Source of the DNA: Paracoccaceae bacterium
GTDB taxonomy: Bacteria > Pseudomonadota > Alphaproteobacteria > Rhodobacterales > Rhodobacteraceae
Length of the DNA stretch: 64,000 bases
Assembly (NCBI GenBank): GCA_024742695.1
Contig: JANSXY010000004.1
Span: 124,001 to 188,000 of the forward strand
Direction of reading: 5' to 3'
Within the stretch, counting starts at the first letter, position 1. Each line of letters starts with the position of its first letter. The translations under genes were made by a program, and so were the position numbers. This document shows positions 1-8,732 of this stretch, piece after piece. The notes beneath the pieces are model-generated. The model saw only the letters and a program-made list of their open reading frames with translations. It ran no database searches and was not told where the DNA came from.

Positions 1-7
1 CCGCACC

Positions 8-442
8 CTAGGCCAGCAGCGTCGCCATCCGCCGGAGCGCCGCCTGGTAGCCCTCGGTGCCGAGACCGGCGATCACACCATCGGCGCGGAGGCTCACGTA
101 GGAATGGTGGCGAAAGCTCTCGCGCTTGTGGATGTTCGAGATATGCACCTCGATCACCGGGCCGTCGAAGGCGTTCAGCGCATCGAGGATCGCGATCGAG
201 GTATGGCTGTAGGCGCCGGGGTTGATGACGATTCCCTGCGCCTCGCTGCGGGCGCGGTGGATCATCTCGACGATCTCGCCCTCGTGGTTGGACTGCGCGT
301 GTTCCACCGTCAGGCCCAGCGTCTCGCCCAGCGCGCGGCAGGCGGCGGCGACATCGTCGAGGGTTTCGCGGCCGTAGATCTCCGGCTGGCGATGTCCCAG
401 CAGGTTCAGGTTCGGACCGTTCAGAATCAGGATCGTCGTCAT
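8..442 (-). CDS. aroQ: Type II 3-dehydroquinate dehydratase
   Basis: Converts 3-dehydroquinate to 3-dehydroshikimate in the shikimate pathway; the type II enzyme is a cytoplasmic dodecamer. The 144-aa product opens with the family signature [13 protein letters not shown], followed by the catalytic-tyrosine segment PEIYG, the [12 protein letters not shown] loop and [17 protein letters not shown] with the catalytic histidine. The length is typical. I start at the ATG at 442 because homology begins there; an upstream in-frame ATG at 514 would add 24 residues of Arg/Gly-rich, non-conserved sequence. The stop lies 8 bases from the window edge, so downstream operon partners are not visible. Assignment is firm. 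Confidence 0.96.
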   Translation of the reverse strand: MTTILILNGPNLNLLGHRQPEIYGRETLDDVAAACRALGETLGLTVEHAQSNHEGEIVEMIHRARSEAQGIVINPGAYSHTSIAILDALNAFDGPVIEVHISNIHKRESFRHHSYVSLRADGVIAGLGTEGYQAALRRMATLLA

Positions 443-532
443 CGCGTCGTGGCCTTTCCGGGGCTCGGCATCGGTGCCCCGGCCAGTCCTAGCCGCGCCG
501 GCCCGTCCGGGCAAGCGGCGCGCGCGGGACGT

Positions 533-937
533 TCAGTTCCGCCGTGTCGCGCGGTACAGCGCCAGGGTCCGCCGCGCGAGCTCGGCCAACCCGTCGGCCT
601 CGCAGGCGGGATCGTCCGCCACCGCCTCGGCGATCGCGAGCGCGATCTCCAGCGTGCCGCCATAGTGCCTCAGGCCGGCGGCATAGGCCTGCCCGCGCGC
701 GATATCCGACATCAGCGTGACCCCGCATATCCGCGTGGCACGCTCCGGCCCGTGCGAGTTCAGCGTTTCCAGGAACAACGCGTCATGATCGGCGACGAAG
801 ATCCCGCAGGTCTCGGGCTCAAGCCCGGTAATCTCGTGCACGATGCTCGCGCATTGGCCGAGAAGCATGATCCTGTCGTTCGGCATATAGGACATGGGCG
901 TTACGATCAGTTGTTTCGAAAAAAGTAACGACGTCAT
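533..937 (-). CDS. Hypothetical protein, 134 aa
   Basis: I do not recognise this family. The product is soluble-looking and acidic, with no membrane segment or clear signal peptide, and contains four cysteines spread along the chain. It has a helical C-terminal half rich in Ala, Leu and Glu. It lies 90 bases upstream of aroQ on the same strand and could share a transcript. The start at 937 is preceded by a weak AAGGG-type ribosome site; an internal ATG at 895 (MSYMPNDR) is an alternative with no visible ribosome site. Codon use resembles its neighbours and the reading frame is clean, which supports a real gene. Function unknown. Confidence 0.6.
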   Translation of the reverse strand: MTSLLFSKQLIVTPMSYMPNDRIMLLGQCASIVHEITGLEPETCGIFVADHDALFLETLNSHGPERATRICGVTLMSDIARGQAYAAGLRHYGGTLEIALAIAEAVADDPACEADGLAELARRTLALYRATRRN

Positions 938-1049
938 GCCCTTTCGTTCAACCCATTGAAACTCCTATATACCTATGCGTAGGGATACAGTCGTTTGCGC
1001 TGAAAAACGGCCGCCGGGCCCTCTGGAGATCCGAAAGTCGGGCGCGGCG

Positions 1050-1523
1050 TTACTCTTCGGTCGTTGCCGGAAGTACGAGCGGCGCGCGAGACAGGGCGTT
1101 GCCGGCCGACGCGGCCTTTTCCAGGAGTTCCATCAGGCGGGCGCGCTCGCCCGCGTCGAGGCCGCCGAGGATGTCGTCCTGCAGGCCAGCCACCACGGGC
1201 GCGAGTTCCGTGACAAGCGCCGCGCCCGCCCCGGTCAGCTTCAGAACGCGCGAGCGGCGGTCGCGATCGTTGACGGCGCGCTCGACCAGCCCCTTGGATT
1301 CCAGCCGGTCCACGACGCCGCCGATGGTCACCCGGTCGTAGGCGATCAGCCCGGCCAGCGTGGCCTGGTCGATGCCGGGGTGATCGGCCAGCGTGGCCAG
1401 CGCGGCATATTGCACCGGCGTTACGTCATGGCCGCCGACGGCCATGCGATCCGCGAAGACCGAGGTGGAGATCTGGTGCAGGCGCCGGACAAGATGGCCC
1501 GGCATTCCGTGGATCGACGACAT
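1050..1523 (-). CDS. MarR-family transcriptional regulator
   Basis: A winged-helix regulator of about 157 residues. Visible MarR features are the dimerisation helices at both ends, the recognition region QATLAGLIAYDRVTIGGVVD and the wing VERAVNDRDRRSRVLKLT, whose DxRxR pattern is the family hallmark. It is divergent from the gentisate operon, with 112 bases between the two starts, and a perfect inverted repeat there overlaps the operon's -10 element. By family precedent it would repress the operon until an aromatic ligand (gentisate or 3-hydroxybenzoate) binds; this is inference. I chose the ATG at 1523; the longer frame reaching 1637 would read through the shared promoter. Confidence 0.88.
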   Translation of the reverse strand: MSSIHGMPGHLVRRLHQISTSVFADRMAVGGHDVTPVQYAALATLADHPGIDQATLAGLIAYDRVTIGGVVDRLESKGLVERAVNDRDRRSRVLKLTGAGAALVTELAPVVAGLQDDILGGLDAGERARLMELLEKAASAGNALSRAPLVLPATTEE

Positions 1524-1575
1524 CTGCGGCGCTTCCAAGGCGAAGACGCGCCCATGTAGCGGCCCGCGCGGGTGG

Positions 1576-1605
1576 TTGACAAGGTGGATATGATAAGCAT
1601 ACTTA
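1576..1605 (+). promoter_or_regulatory. Promoter and candidate MarR operator for the gentisate operon
   Basis: A perfect -35 hexamer TTGACA (1576-1581) is followed after 16 bases by CATACT (1598-1603), a 4/6 match to the -10 consensus. The perfect inverted repeat TAAGCATACTTA (1594-1605) covers the -10. A repressor bound there would block polymerase. A strong ribosome site, GGAGGAG, lies just before the ATG at 1636. Confidence 0.6.
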
Positions 1606-1635
1606 CCGTTATCCGGATCGGAGGAGGAGATCACC

Positions 1636-2685
1636 ATGTCGACTGCGCTGGGAACGCTGGAGGAACTGCCCGAGGATTACCGCGCGGCGATGGCCGAGGC
1701 CGGGGTTGCCCCGCTTTGGCCGATGATGCGCAACCTGCTGCCGCACGGCGCGCCGAAGCCGGTGACGGCCTCGGGGCACTGGTCCTACCCGGCGCTGCGG
1801 CCCTTGCTGTTGCGCGCCGGCGACCTCACGCCGGTGGAAAAGGCCGAACGCCGTGTGCTGGTGCTGTCCGATCCCGGCCGCGGCGCGGGGGCGATGCTGG
1901 CCACGCCGTCGATCTACGTCGGCATGCAGCTTCTGCTGCCGGGAGAGACCGCGCCCGCCCATGTCCACACGCCTTCGGCGGTGCGGATCGTGGTCGAGGG
2001 GCAGGGCGGCTATACCGTCGTCGATGGCGAGAAACTGCCGATGGAAGAGGGCGACCTGGTGCTGACGCCGGGCGGTGAATGGCACGATCACGGCCACGAG
2101 GGCACGGAACCGGTGATCTGGCTCGACGCGCTGGACCTGCCCCTGTTCGTCTATCTCGAAGGTTCCTACGCGACCGAGGGGCCGTTGCAGGCGCAGCGCA
2201 ACCGGCCCGATGCCAGCCAGGTGGAATACCTGTCCGCCGGGCTCGCCCCGGCGCGGCGGCGCGGCGGCGGGGCGCGGCGCTACCCGATGATGCGCTATCC
2301 CTGGGCCCGCACGGAGGCCGCGCTGCGCGAGATGGCGCGCTGGGCTGGCGACGGGCCAGGGAACGGGCCGGTGGAAATGGACTACGTCAATCCCGAAACC
2401 GGCGACGACGTGCTGCCCACGATGGGGTTCACCGCGATGATGCTGCGGCCGGGCGAGGCGCAATCGCCGCCACGCCTGTCGACCTCGGCGGTGTTCCATG
2501 TCGTGCGCGGCCGCGGCCGGTCGGTGATCGACGGCGTCACCCATGCCTGGGGCCCGAAGGACGTGTTCACCGCCCCCTGTTTCGCCGAGATCGACCACCT
2601 GGCGGAGGACGAAGCCTTCCTCGTCCGCATCCATGACCGGCCGTTGCAGGACAAGCTGGGCTATTACGAGGAGCGCGCGCGATGA
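1636..2685 (+). CDS. Gentisate 1,2-dioxygenase
   Basis: Bicupin Fe(II) ring-cleavage enzyme converting gentisate (2,5-dihydroxybenzoate) to maleylpyruvate. The 349-aa length is typical. The N-terminal cupin carries the metal ligands: His109 and His111 in PAHVHTPSAVR and His150 or His152 in GGEWHDHGH. A second cupin with fewer histidines follows at about residues 240-335. It is the first gene of a three-gene operon, overlaps the next by 4 bases (ATGA), and has a strong ribosome site. The neighbouring fumarylpyruvate hydrolase and 3-hydroxybenzoate hydroxylase support gentisate over a related 1-hydroxy-2-naphthoate or salicylate substrate. Confidence 0.9.
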   Translation: MSTALGTLEELPEDYRAAMAEAGVAPLWPMMRNLLPHGAPKPVTASGHWSYPALRPLLLRAGDLTPVEKAERRVLVLSDPGRGAGAMLATPSIYVGMQLLLPGETAPAHVHTPSAVRIVVEGQGGYTVVDGEKLPMEEGDLVLTPGGEWHDHGHEGTEPVIWLDALDLPLFVYLEGSYATEGPLQAQRNRPDASQVEYLSAGLAPARRRGGGARRYPMMRYPWARTEAALREMARWAGDGPGNGPVEMDYVNPETGDDVLPTMGFTAMMLRPGEAQSPPRLSTSAVFHVVRGRGRSVIDGVTHAWGPKDVFTAPCFAEIDHLAEDEAFLVRIHDRPLQDKLGYYEERAR

Positions 2686-3380
2686 CCGACTACCTGTTCC
2701 CGCCGGCCCCGGTGCCGGCGCTGCCCGTCGCGGGCGAGGCCGCGCTGTACCCGGTGCGGCGGATCTTCTGCGTCGGGCGCAACTACGTCGAACACGCGAA
2801 GGAAATGGGCCAGGAGGTGGACCGCGAGGCGCCGTTCTACTTCACCAAGTCGCCCTCGACCCTGACACTGTCCGGCGCCACCGTGCCCTATCCGCCGGGG
2901 ACCGAGAACTTCCATCACGAGATGGAACTGGTGGTCGCGCTCGGCGCGCCGGCGTTCCGCGTCGCGGCGGCCGAGGCGGACGCGGCGGTCTACGGCTATG
3001 CTTGCGGGCTCGACATGACGCGGCGCGACCTGCAACTGAAGGAACGCGCGAAACAGCGGCCCTGGGACACCGGCAAGGATGTCGAGCATTCCGCCGTGAT
3101 GGGCGCGATCACCAAGGCCGCCGACATGGCGGCGATCGGGCCGCAGCGCATTCACCTTTCGGTCAATGGCGAGACGCGGCAGGACGCGCATCTGTCCGAT
3201 CTGGTCTGGTCGGTGCCGGAGATCGTCGCGCATCTCTCGACGCTTTATCACCTCGGGCCGGGCGACCTGATCTTCACCGGCACGCCGGCCGGTGTCGGGC
3301 CGGTGGTGGCCGGTGACGCGATCGAGGGCGGGATCGACGGGCTGGCGCCGGTCCGCCTGACGCTTGGCGCGGCGGAGTGA
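2682..3380 (+). CDS. Fumarylpyruvate hydrolase (FAH family)
   Basis: Member of the fumarylacetoacetate hydrolase fold, 232 aa, predicted to hydrolyse fumarylpyruvate to fumarate and pyruvate. Family landmarks are IFCVGRNYVEHAKEMG, the metal-binding acids in HHEMELVVALG and the Asp in YGYACGLDMTRRDLQ, and the C-terminal GDLIFTGTPAGVGPV. It overlaps the dioxygenase upstream and the hydroxylase downstream by 4 bases each, indicating translational coupling. No maleylpyruvate isomerase is present in the operon, so this enzyme might act on maleylpyruvate directly or depend on an isomerase encoded elsewhere. Confidence 0.9.
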   Translation: MTDYLFPPAPVPALPVAGEAALYPVRRIFCVGRNYVEHAKEMGQEVDREAPFYFTKSPSTLTLSGATVPYPPGTENFHHEMELVVALGAPAFRVAAAEADAAVYGYACGLDMTRRDLQLKERAKQRPWDTGKDVEHSAVMGAITKAADMAAIGPQRIHLSVNGETRQDAHLSDLVWSVPEIVAHLSTLYHLGPGDLIFTGTPAGVGPVVAGDAIEGGIDGLAPVRLTLGAAE

Positions 3381-4597
3381 CGGCGATGGGCAGGCCGGTG
3401 ATCATCGCGGGCGGCGGCATCGGCGGGCTCGCCGCGGCGATCGGGCTGGCGCAGAAGGGCCACGCCTCGGTCGTGCTGGAAAAGGCGCGGCAGCTTGGCG
3501 AGATCGGTGCGGGCATCCAGCTTGGCCCGAACGCCTTTCACGCCTTCGACTGGCTCGGCGTCGGCGACGCGGCCCGCGCGATGGCCGTGTATATCGACAG
3601 CCTGCGGCTGATGGATGCCCTGTCGGGGGACGAGATCACCCGCATCCCGCTGGATGACGCGTTCCGCTCGCGCTTCGGCAACCCCTATGCCGTGGTGCAT
3701 CGGGGCGAGTTGCATGGCGTGTTCCTGCGTGCCTGCATGGAGCATCCGCTGGTGGAACTGCGCACCTCGGCCGAGGTCGTCGACTACGAGCAGGACGGCG
3801 CATCCGTCACCGCGATCCTGGCCGATGGCGGCCGGGTGACCGGCGGCGCGCTGATCGGGGCCGACGGGCTTTGGTCGAACATCCGCAAGCGGCTGATCGG
3901 CGATGGCGCGCCGCGGGTATCGGGCCACACCACCTATCGCAGCGTGATCCCGGTCGAGGACATGCCCGAGGATCTGCGCTGGAACGCGGCGACGCTCTGG
4001 GCCGGCCCGAAGTGCCATATCGTGCATTACCCGCTGTCCGGCTGGAAACTGTTCAACCTCGTGGTCACCTATCACAACGACGCGCCGGAACCGGTCGCTG
4101 GCCAGCCCGTCAGCCATGACGAGGTGCGCCGCGGCTTCGACCATGTCGCGCCGGTGGCGCGGCAGGTGATCGAGCGCGGCCGAGACTGGAAGCTCTGGGT
4201 GCTGTGCGACCGCGATCCGGTCATGGACTGGGTCGACGGGCGCGTGGCGCTGCTGGGCGACGCGGCGCATCCGATGCTGCAATACTTCGCGCAGGGCGCC
4301 TGCATGGCGATGGAGGATGCCGTGGCGCTGGCGCACGAGATGGCCGCCGCCGGGGGCGATGCCGCTGCCGCGCTGCCCGCCTATGCCGCCCGGCGGCGGC
4401 TGCGCACCGCGCGGGTGCAGCTGCAATCGCGCGAGATCGGCCAGCACATCTACCATCCCGCCGGTGCCCATGCCGCACTGCGCAACGCCGTCATGCGGGC
4501 CAAGTCGCCGGCGGACTGGTACGATGCGGTCGATTGGCTTTACGGGTCCACCGGCGTCGAGGGCGCGATCTCGGCCGAAACGCGCGAGGCCGGCTAG
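3377..4597 (+). CDS. 3-hydroxybenzoate 6-hydroxylase (FAD monooxygenase)
   Basis: Single-component class A flavin monooxygenase of 406 aa. The N-terminal dinucleotide fold is GGGIGGLAAAIGLAQKG, the middle has GADGLWSNIRK with the conserved DG, and the second FAD motif is VALLGDAAHPMLQYFAQG. With a gentisate dioxygenase two genes upstream, the likely reaction is para-hydroxylation of 3-hydroxybenzoate to gentisate using NAD(P)H and O2. Salicylate hydroxylases share the fold, so substrate is inferred from context. Translation may start at GTG 3377 (GTGA overlap) or ATG 3386. The stop overlaps the stop of the convergent kinase gene by 4 bases. Confidence 0.86.
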   Translation: MTAMGRPVIIAGGGIGGLAAAIGLAQKGHASVVLEKARQLGEIGAGIQLGPNAFHAFDWLGVGDAARAMAVYIDSLRLMDALSGDEITRIPLDDAFRSRFGNPYAVVHRGELHGVFLRACMEHPLVELRTSAEVVDYEQDGASVTAILADGGRVTGGALIGADGLWSNIRKRLIGDGAPRVSGHTTYRSVIPVEDMPEDLRWNAATLWAGPKCHIVHYPLSGWKLFNLVVTYHNDAPEPVAGQPVSHDEVRRGFDHVAPVARQVIERGRDWKLWVLCDRDPVMDWVDGRVALLGDAAHPMLQYFAQGACMAMEDAVALAHEMAAAGGDAAAALPAYAARRRLRTARVQLQSREIGQHIYHPAGAHAALRNAVMRAKSPADWYDAVDWLYGSTGVEGAISAETREAG

Positions 4598-7278
4598 ACG
4601 GCCGGCATCCCGGCCGCCGCGCGGATTTCCGTTTCCGTGCCGCTCCAGTACACGGCGATGTCCTCGACATGCGGCGCGACGGCGGAGGGGCCGCCGGACC
4701 GTGCCAGGCCTTCGCAGCGCCGCATGAGATCCGCCAGCCCGGCGGCCCCCATCACCGCGCTCGATCCGGCGACGATGTGGATCGTTTCGGCAAGCCCCTC
4801 CGCCTCGGCCCGGCGAACCTGGTCGAGGATCGCGGCGATCCGCTCTTCCGTCTCCGTGAGGTAGCGCTGCGCGAGACTTGCAAAAGCCTCTGGCCCCAGC
4901 ATTTCGCGGGCCTCGTCCAGCACCGCGCTGTCAAGGATGGAGGTGGACGCGGTTTCATCGGCCGCCGGCTCCGGCCCCGCGACAGCGGCGGCGGCGGCAT
5001 CGTCGGCCTCGGTCGCGCCGATCGTACGGACCAGCGCGTCGAAGGTGACGGGCTTGGTCAGCACGGTTTCCATCCCGCTGTCCTCGAATTCCTCGATATC
5101 CTCCCTCAGCGCATGCGCGGTCACCGCCACCAGCCGCGCCCCTGCCGACGGTCCGCCCGACGTGCGAATCCGTTCCGACGCCTCCAGCCCGTCCATCTCG
5201 GGCATCGAGATGTCCATCAGGATCAGGTCGAAGGCGTGCTGACCGGCCAGCTGCACCGCCTGGCGGCCGTTCTCGGCGATCACCACCCGGTGGCCGAGGG
5301 TTTGCAGCATCTCGCGCAGGACGATGCGGTTGACCTCGTTGTCCTCGGCCACGAGCACGTCAAGCGGCTTGCCCGAGGCCCTGCGCAGCGATTTCGCGCC
5401 CTGACGCGGCAGGGTGGCGCGGGCCTCGGCCAGGGCCGGCTCCTGCGGATCGGCCGGGCGGAACCGCGCGGTGAACCAGAAGGTGCTGCCCTTGCCGACG
5501 GAACTGACGACGCCGATCTCGCCGCCCATCGCCTCGACCGCCCGGCGCGCGATGCCAAGGCCCAGCCCGGTGCCCTCGGCCCGGCGGCTGAAGGAATCGT
5601 CGACCTGCTCGAAATTCTCGAAGATCCGCGTCTGCTTGTCGAACGGGATGCCGATGCCGGTATCCGTCACCTCGAAGCGCAGCAACAGCGTGTCGCTCTG
5701 CTCCTCGGCCTCGATCAGGGCGCGCACGGTCACCCGGCCGTTCTCGGTGAACTTGATCGCGTTGCCGATCAGGTTGATCAGCACCCGCGACAGAAGCCTC
5801 TGGTAGCCGTGCAACTGCCGGTCGTCGAGCTCCGGCGCAAGCCTGACCCCAAGGCTGTTGCCCCGCGCCTTGGCCAGCGGCTGGCTCTGCGCCACGATAT
5901 CGGCGGTGAGCCGCGCGAGATCGAAGGACACGGCGCGGTCGATCTGCTGACCGTCTTCCAACCGCGTGAGTTCCAGCACGTCGCCGATCTGGTCCAGCGC
6001 GGTGTTGGAACAGGACCGCGCGATCGTCAGGAATTGCGCCTGCTTGGCCGACAGCCGGGTCGTCCGCTCGACAACGTCGAGCGCGGCGATCACCCCGTTG
6101 AGCGGCGTGCGCATCTCGTGGCTCATCACCGCAAGGAACCGCGACTTCGCCCGCGCGCTCTGCATCGCGTCATCGCGCGCCTGGCGCAGCGTGTTCTCGA
6201 TCCGGATCCGGTCCGAGACGTCGCGCACGAAGCCGATGAAGATCGGATCGCCATCGGCGTTGCGATCCGACACGACCGCGGCCTCCACGGGAAACTCGCG
6301 CCCGTCGCGCCGCATCGCGGTCAGAAGAACGCGGCCCTTGTTGGCGACATTGCCCTGCCCGGTCCTCAGGAATCGCAGCATGGCGTTGCGATGGTCGTCG
6401 CGGAACCGTTCGGGAAGGCACATCGCGCCCATGTCGCGGCCCAGCGCCTCGTCGGGCGTGTAGCCGAAGATCATCGCCGCGGCGGAGTTGAAATGCGTCA
6501 CCCGGCCCTCGGCGTCGAGCACGATCACCGCATCGAGCGAGGCCTCGATCATCGTCCTGAGGTTGGAAATCGCGCGTTCGGCCATCTGCGCGCGGGTTTC
6601 GAGGCCGCGGTAGAGCAGCGCCAGCACCCACACGATCCCGACCAGAACCGGGATCATCACCACCGCGATCAGCGAGAAGTTCGACAAAAGCTGCTTCAGG
6701 TCGGCCCGATCGTCCGTCGCGCGGCGGATCATCTCCTGCAGGCCGGTCACCGCGAAATGACGCACCATGGTCTGGTTCTCGGCGAGTTCGGCCTTCAGCG
6801 TACCAAGCTCGGCGCGCAACGCTTCATCGTCCTGGTCGATGGTCGCGGCACGCGCCTTGACGTAGCCGCGCATCCAGTTCCAGGCCGCGATCAGCCTGTC
6901 GTCGCCCGCGGCGTCAAAGCCGAAATCGCGCCCCTCGATCACCGCGACGCGGCTGTAGGTGATGTCGAAGGCGCGGCGCACCTCGGCGAGTTCCGCGGCC
7001 GCGTCCGCGCCTGCCGACACCGCGGTCGCGTCGGCCAGGGCCGTGCGCAGCCGCAAGAAGTCGACCTCGATCTGGCTGATGATCCATGTCGTGTTGTCCG
7101 ACTGGGCGGTTTGCAACCTCTCGAGCTGGCTGTTCACCCGGCCCGAATAGTCGGACATCACCGAGATCCCGACGACCAGCAGCACCACCAGCGGCACGAC
7201 CCCCAGCAGGACCGGCCGATCACGCAGCCGGTCGCGCAGGGCGTCAAGGCGCCCGCCGTTGGCCGCGCTGTCCGTCAC
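4594..7278 (-). CDS. Hybrid sensor histidine kinase with PAS, receiver and HPt domains
   Basis: An 894-aa membrane phosphorelay protein. Membrane segments at about 24-42 and 203-223 enclose a periplasmic helical sensor domain of about 160 residues. A PAS domain (240-360), a HisKA domain with His387 in SHEMRTPLNG, an ATPase domain (NAIKF, DTGIGIP, GTGLGLGI), a receiver with Asp689 and Lys742, and a C-terminal HPt with His834 in HIVAGSSAVMGA follow. The whole relay except the output regulator is therefore in one chain. It begins with GTG at 7278 in a 4-base GTGA overlap with the upstream periplasmic protein gene. The divergent LuxR-type regulator at 8073 is the obvious phosphate acceptor (inference). 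Its ligand is unknown. Confidence 0.94.
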   Translation of the reverse strand: MTDSAANGGRLDALRDRLRDRPVLLGVVPLVVLLVVGISVMSDYSGRVNSQLERLQTAQSDNTTWIISQIEVDFLRLRTALADATAVSAGADAAAELAEVRRAFDITYSRVAVIEGRDFGFDAAGDDRLIAAWNWMRGYVKARAATIDQDDEALRAELGTLKAELAENQTMVRHFAVTGLQEMIRRATDDRADLKQLLSNFSLIAVVMIPVLVGIVWVLALLYRGLETRAQMAERAISNLRTMIEASLDAVIVLDAEGRVTHFNSAAAMIFGYTPDEALGRDMGAMCLPERFRDDHRNAMLRFLRTGQGNVANKGRVLLTAMRRDGREFPVEAAVVSDRNADGDPIFIGFVRDVSDRIRIENTLRQARDDAMQSARAKSRFLAVMSHEMRTPLNGVIAALDVVERTTRLSAKQAQFLTIARSCSNTALDQIGDVLELTRLEDGQQIDRAVSFDLARLTADIVAQSQPLAKARGNSLGVRLAPELDDRQLHGYQRLLSRVLINLIGNAIKFTENGRVTVRALIEAEEQSDTLLLRFEVTDTGIGIPFDKQTRIFENFEQVDDSFSRRAEGTGLGLGIARRAVEAMGGEIGVVSSVGKGSTFWFTARFRPADPQEPALAEARATLPRQGAKSLRRASGKPLDVLVAEDNEVNRIVLREMLQTLGHRVVIAENGRQAVQLAGQHAFDLILMDISMPEMDGLEASERIRTSGGPSAGARLVAVTAHALREDIEEFEDSGMETVLTKPVTFDALVRTIGATEADDAAAAAVAGPEPAADETASTSILDSAVLDEAREMLGPEAFASLAQRYLTETEERIAAILDQVRRAEAEGLAETIHIVAGSSAVMGAAGLADLMRRCEGLARSGGPSAVAPHVEDIAVYWSGTETEIRAAAGMPAV

Positions 7279-7814
7279 CGCGTCTCGACGGTCAGTTCGA
7301 CAAGCTGCCAGATCGAACGGGCATAGACCAGTTCGGTCTGGTACTCGGGTCCGGAGTCATAGGGATAGACGACCCAAAGCGGCCCGTTCTCGCGGATGCC
7401 GAAGGGTTCACCGTCGATCATCCGGGCGACGATCGGCGCCTCTTCGGTCAGTTCGTCGCGATCGAACTCGACGACGTAGTCGTTGATCGCGCGGGCCGAC
7501 ACCGCGTCGCCCGTCGCACCGACGGCGTCCAGCACCGAGGCAAGGGTGGGGCCGGTGAAGGCGACCTCGCGATCGTTGGTCCAGATCGTGGTGGTGGTGA
7601 AGCTGACCTGCGGCAGCGCCGCCAGCATCGCGTCGTCGAAAACCGCACCCTCGGGGGCGTTGCTTGCGCCGATCGCTCCGGTCACGGTCAGCAGGACCGG
7701 GCCCTCGGGCGCGGCCAGATCGCCGGCCAGCGCGGCCGCGGGCAGGGTCGCGGACAGCGCGGTCAGCACCGTGGCGACGACAGGGCCAGTCGGAAGGCAG
7801 CTGGCAATGTGCAT
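7275..7814 (-). CDS. Periplasmic molybdopterin-oxidoreductase-fold protein, putative accessory sensor
   Basis: A 179-aa exported protein with a signal peptide ending near AALAGD (residues 26-32). The mature part, for example LLTVTGAIGASNA, the hydrophobic FTGPTLASVLDAVG segment and a C-terminal PLWVVYPYDSGPEYQ, resembles the small oxidoreductase molybdopterin-binding (sulfite-oxidase-like) fold. No cysteine exists in the mature region to coordinate molybdenum, so an enzymatic role is doubtful. The gene overlaps the hybrid kinase by 4 bases, and the two must be co-translated. It may be a solute-binding partner for the kinase's periplasmic domain. The start at 7814 is preceded by GGGAG eight bases upstream. 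Confidence 0.7.
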   Translation of the reverse strand: MHIASCLPTGPVVATVLTALSATLPAAALAGDLAAPEGPVLLTVTGAIGASNAPEGAVFDDAMLAALPQVSFTTTTIWTNDREVAFTGPTLASVLDAVGATGDAVSARAINDYVVEFDRDELTEEAPIVARMIDGEPFGIRENGPLWVVYPYDSGPEYQTELVYARSIWQLVELTVETR

Positions 7815-7893
7815 TCGTTCATCTCCCGTTGGGGTGCAGGTAACGCCCGAAACACTAGGGATTGCACCCTACCGTAAGAATATAAACCAAAGT

Positions 7894-7908
7894 ATGATCC
7901 AAGATCAT
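7894..7908. promoter_or_regulatory. Inverted repeat between the divergent kinase operon and response regulator
   Basis: ATGATC-CAA-GATCAT is a perfect 6-base inverted repeat inside the AT-rich 258-base gap between the start codons at 7814 and 8073. It is a candidate binding site for the LuxR-type regulator, which would fit autoregulation. The rest of the gap is AT-rich promoter-like sequence without an open frame. Confidence 0.4.
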
Positions 7909-8072
7909 TGGGATGAATGAATTCAAATTTGGTGAATTGAACCTTGCCAGATCAAGGGATGCGTTTCAGTAGTTGAGATATACTTCAGCACTGTAGTTTA
8001 CCTGAAGTTGTTTAAGCCCGCCCATTCGTCAACAGGCGTTGCAGCGGCCAGGAGTATGGAGATGACGGTGCC

Positions 8073-8711
8073 ATGACTGATTCGAGCACTGGAGACCACC
8101 TGTCGGTGCTGATCGCCGACGACCATCAGCTGATCCGCGAGATGGTCGAGATGTACCTCAAGTCGCAGCCCGACATCGAGGTGGCGCTGTCCGACAGCCT
8201 TGCCTCGACGCTTGCCGCCTGCAGTGAACGGGACGGGTTCGACGTGATCATGCTTGATCTCGCGATGCCGGGGATGGCCGGGCTGGCGGGGGTCGAGAAG
8301 GTGATCGCGGCCAACAACGGCAAGCCGGTCGTGCTGTTTTCCGGCAATGCCTCGCGCGAGACCGTGAACCAGGCGATCGCGATGGGGGCGAGGGGCTACA
8401 TTCCCAAGACCCTGCCCGCGAAATCGCTGACCAACGCGATCCGGTTCGTGGCGGCCGGCGAAACCTTCCTGCCGATGAGCTACGTGATGGACGATCAGCC
8501 CACGCCGGAACAGCAGGGCTGGAACCTGTCCGCGCAGGAGACGCGGGTGCTCAAGAAGCTGTGCGAAGGCAAGACGAACAAGGAAATCGCGCGCGAGATG
8601 GAACTGTCGGAAGTTACCATCAAGATGTACATGCGCTCGATCTGTTCCCGCCTGGGGGCGAAGAACCGCACCCATGCCGCGATGATCGCCAACCAGCACT
8701 GCCTGGTCTGA
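8073..8711 (+). CDS. LuxR/NarL-family response regulator
   Basis: A 212-aa two-component output protein. The receiver has the acidic pair Asp16-Asp17, phospho-acceptor Asp62 in VIMLDLAMPG, a Ser in VVLFSGNAS and Lys112 in YIPKTLPAKS. The C-terminal HTH (about 148-205) contains LSAQETRVLKKLCEG, TNKEIAREMELSEVTIKMYM and RSICSRLGAKNRTHA, the NarL/FixJ signature. It is divergent from the operon for the periplasmic protein and the hybrid kinase, so pairing with that kinase's HPt domain is likely. The ATG at 8073 is the first codon consistent with the receiver; a GGAG sits further upstream. Confidence 0.93.
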   Translation: MTDSSTGDHLSVLIADDHQLIREMVEMYLKSQPDIEVALSDSLASTLAACSERDGFDVIMLDLAMPGMAGLAGVEKVIAANNGKPVVLFSGNASRETVNQAIAMGARGYIPKTLPAKSLTNAIRFVAAGETFLPMSYVMDDQPTPEQQGWNLSAQETRVLKKLCEGKTNKEIAREMELSEVTIKMYMRSICSRLGAKNRTHAAMIANQHCLV

Positions 8712-8732
8712 CGTCGCCGCCGGGTGCCCGGC

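Noticed and set aside
4204-7326. A 1040-residue frame on the plus strand
   Set aside because: It is opposite the hybrid histidine kinase, whose domains are unmistakable; the frame is Arg/Gly/His-rich and has no known fold. High GC creates such shadows.
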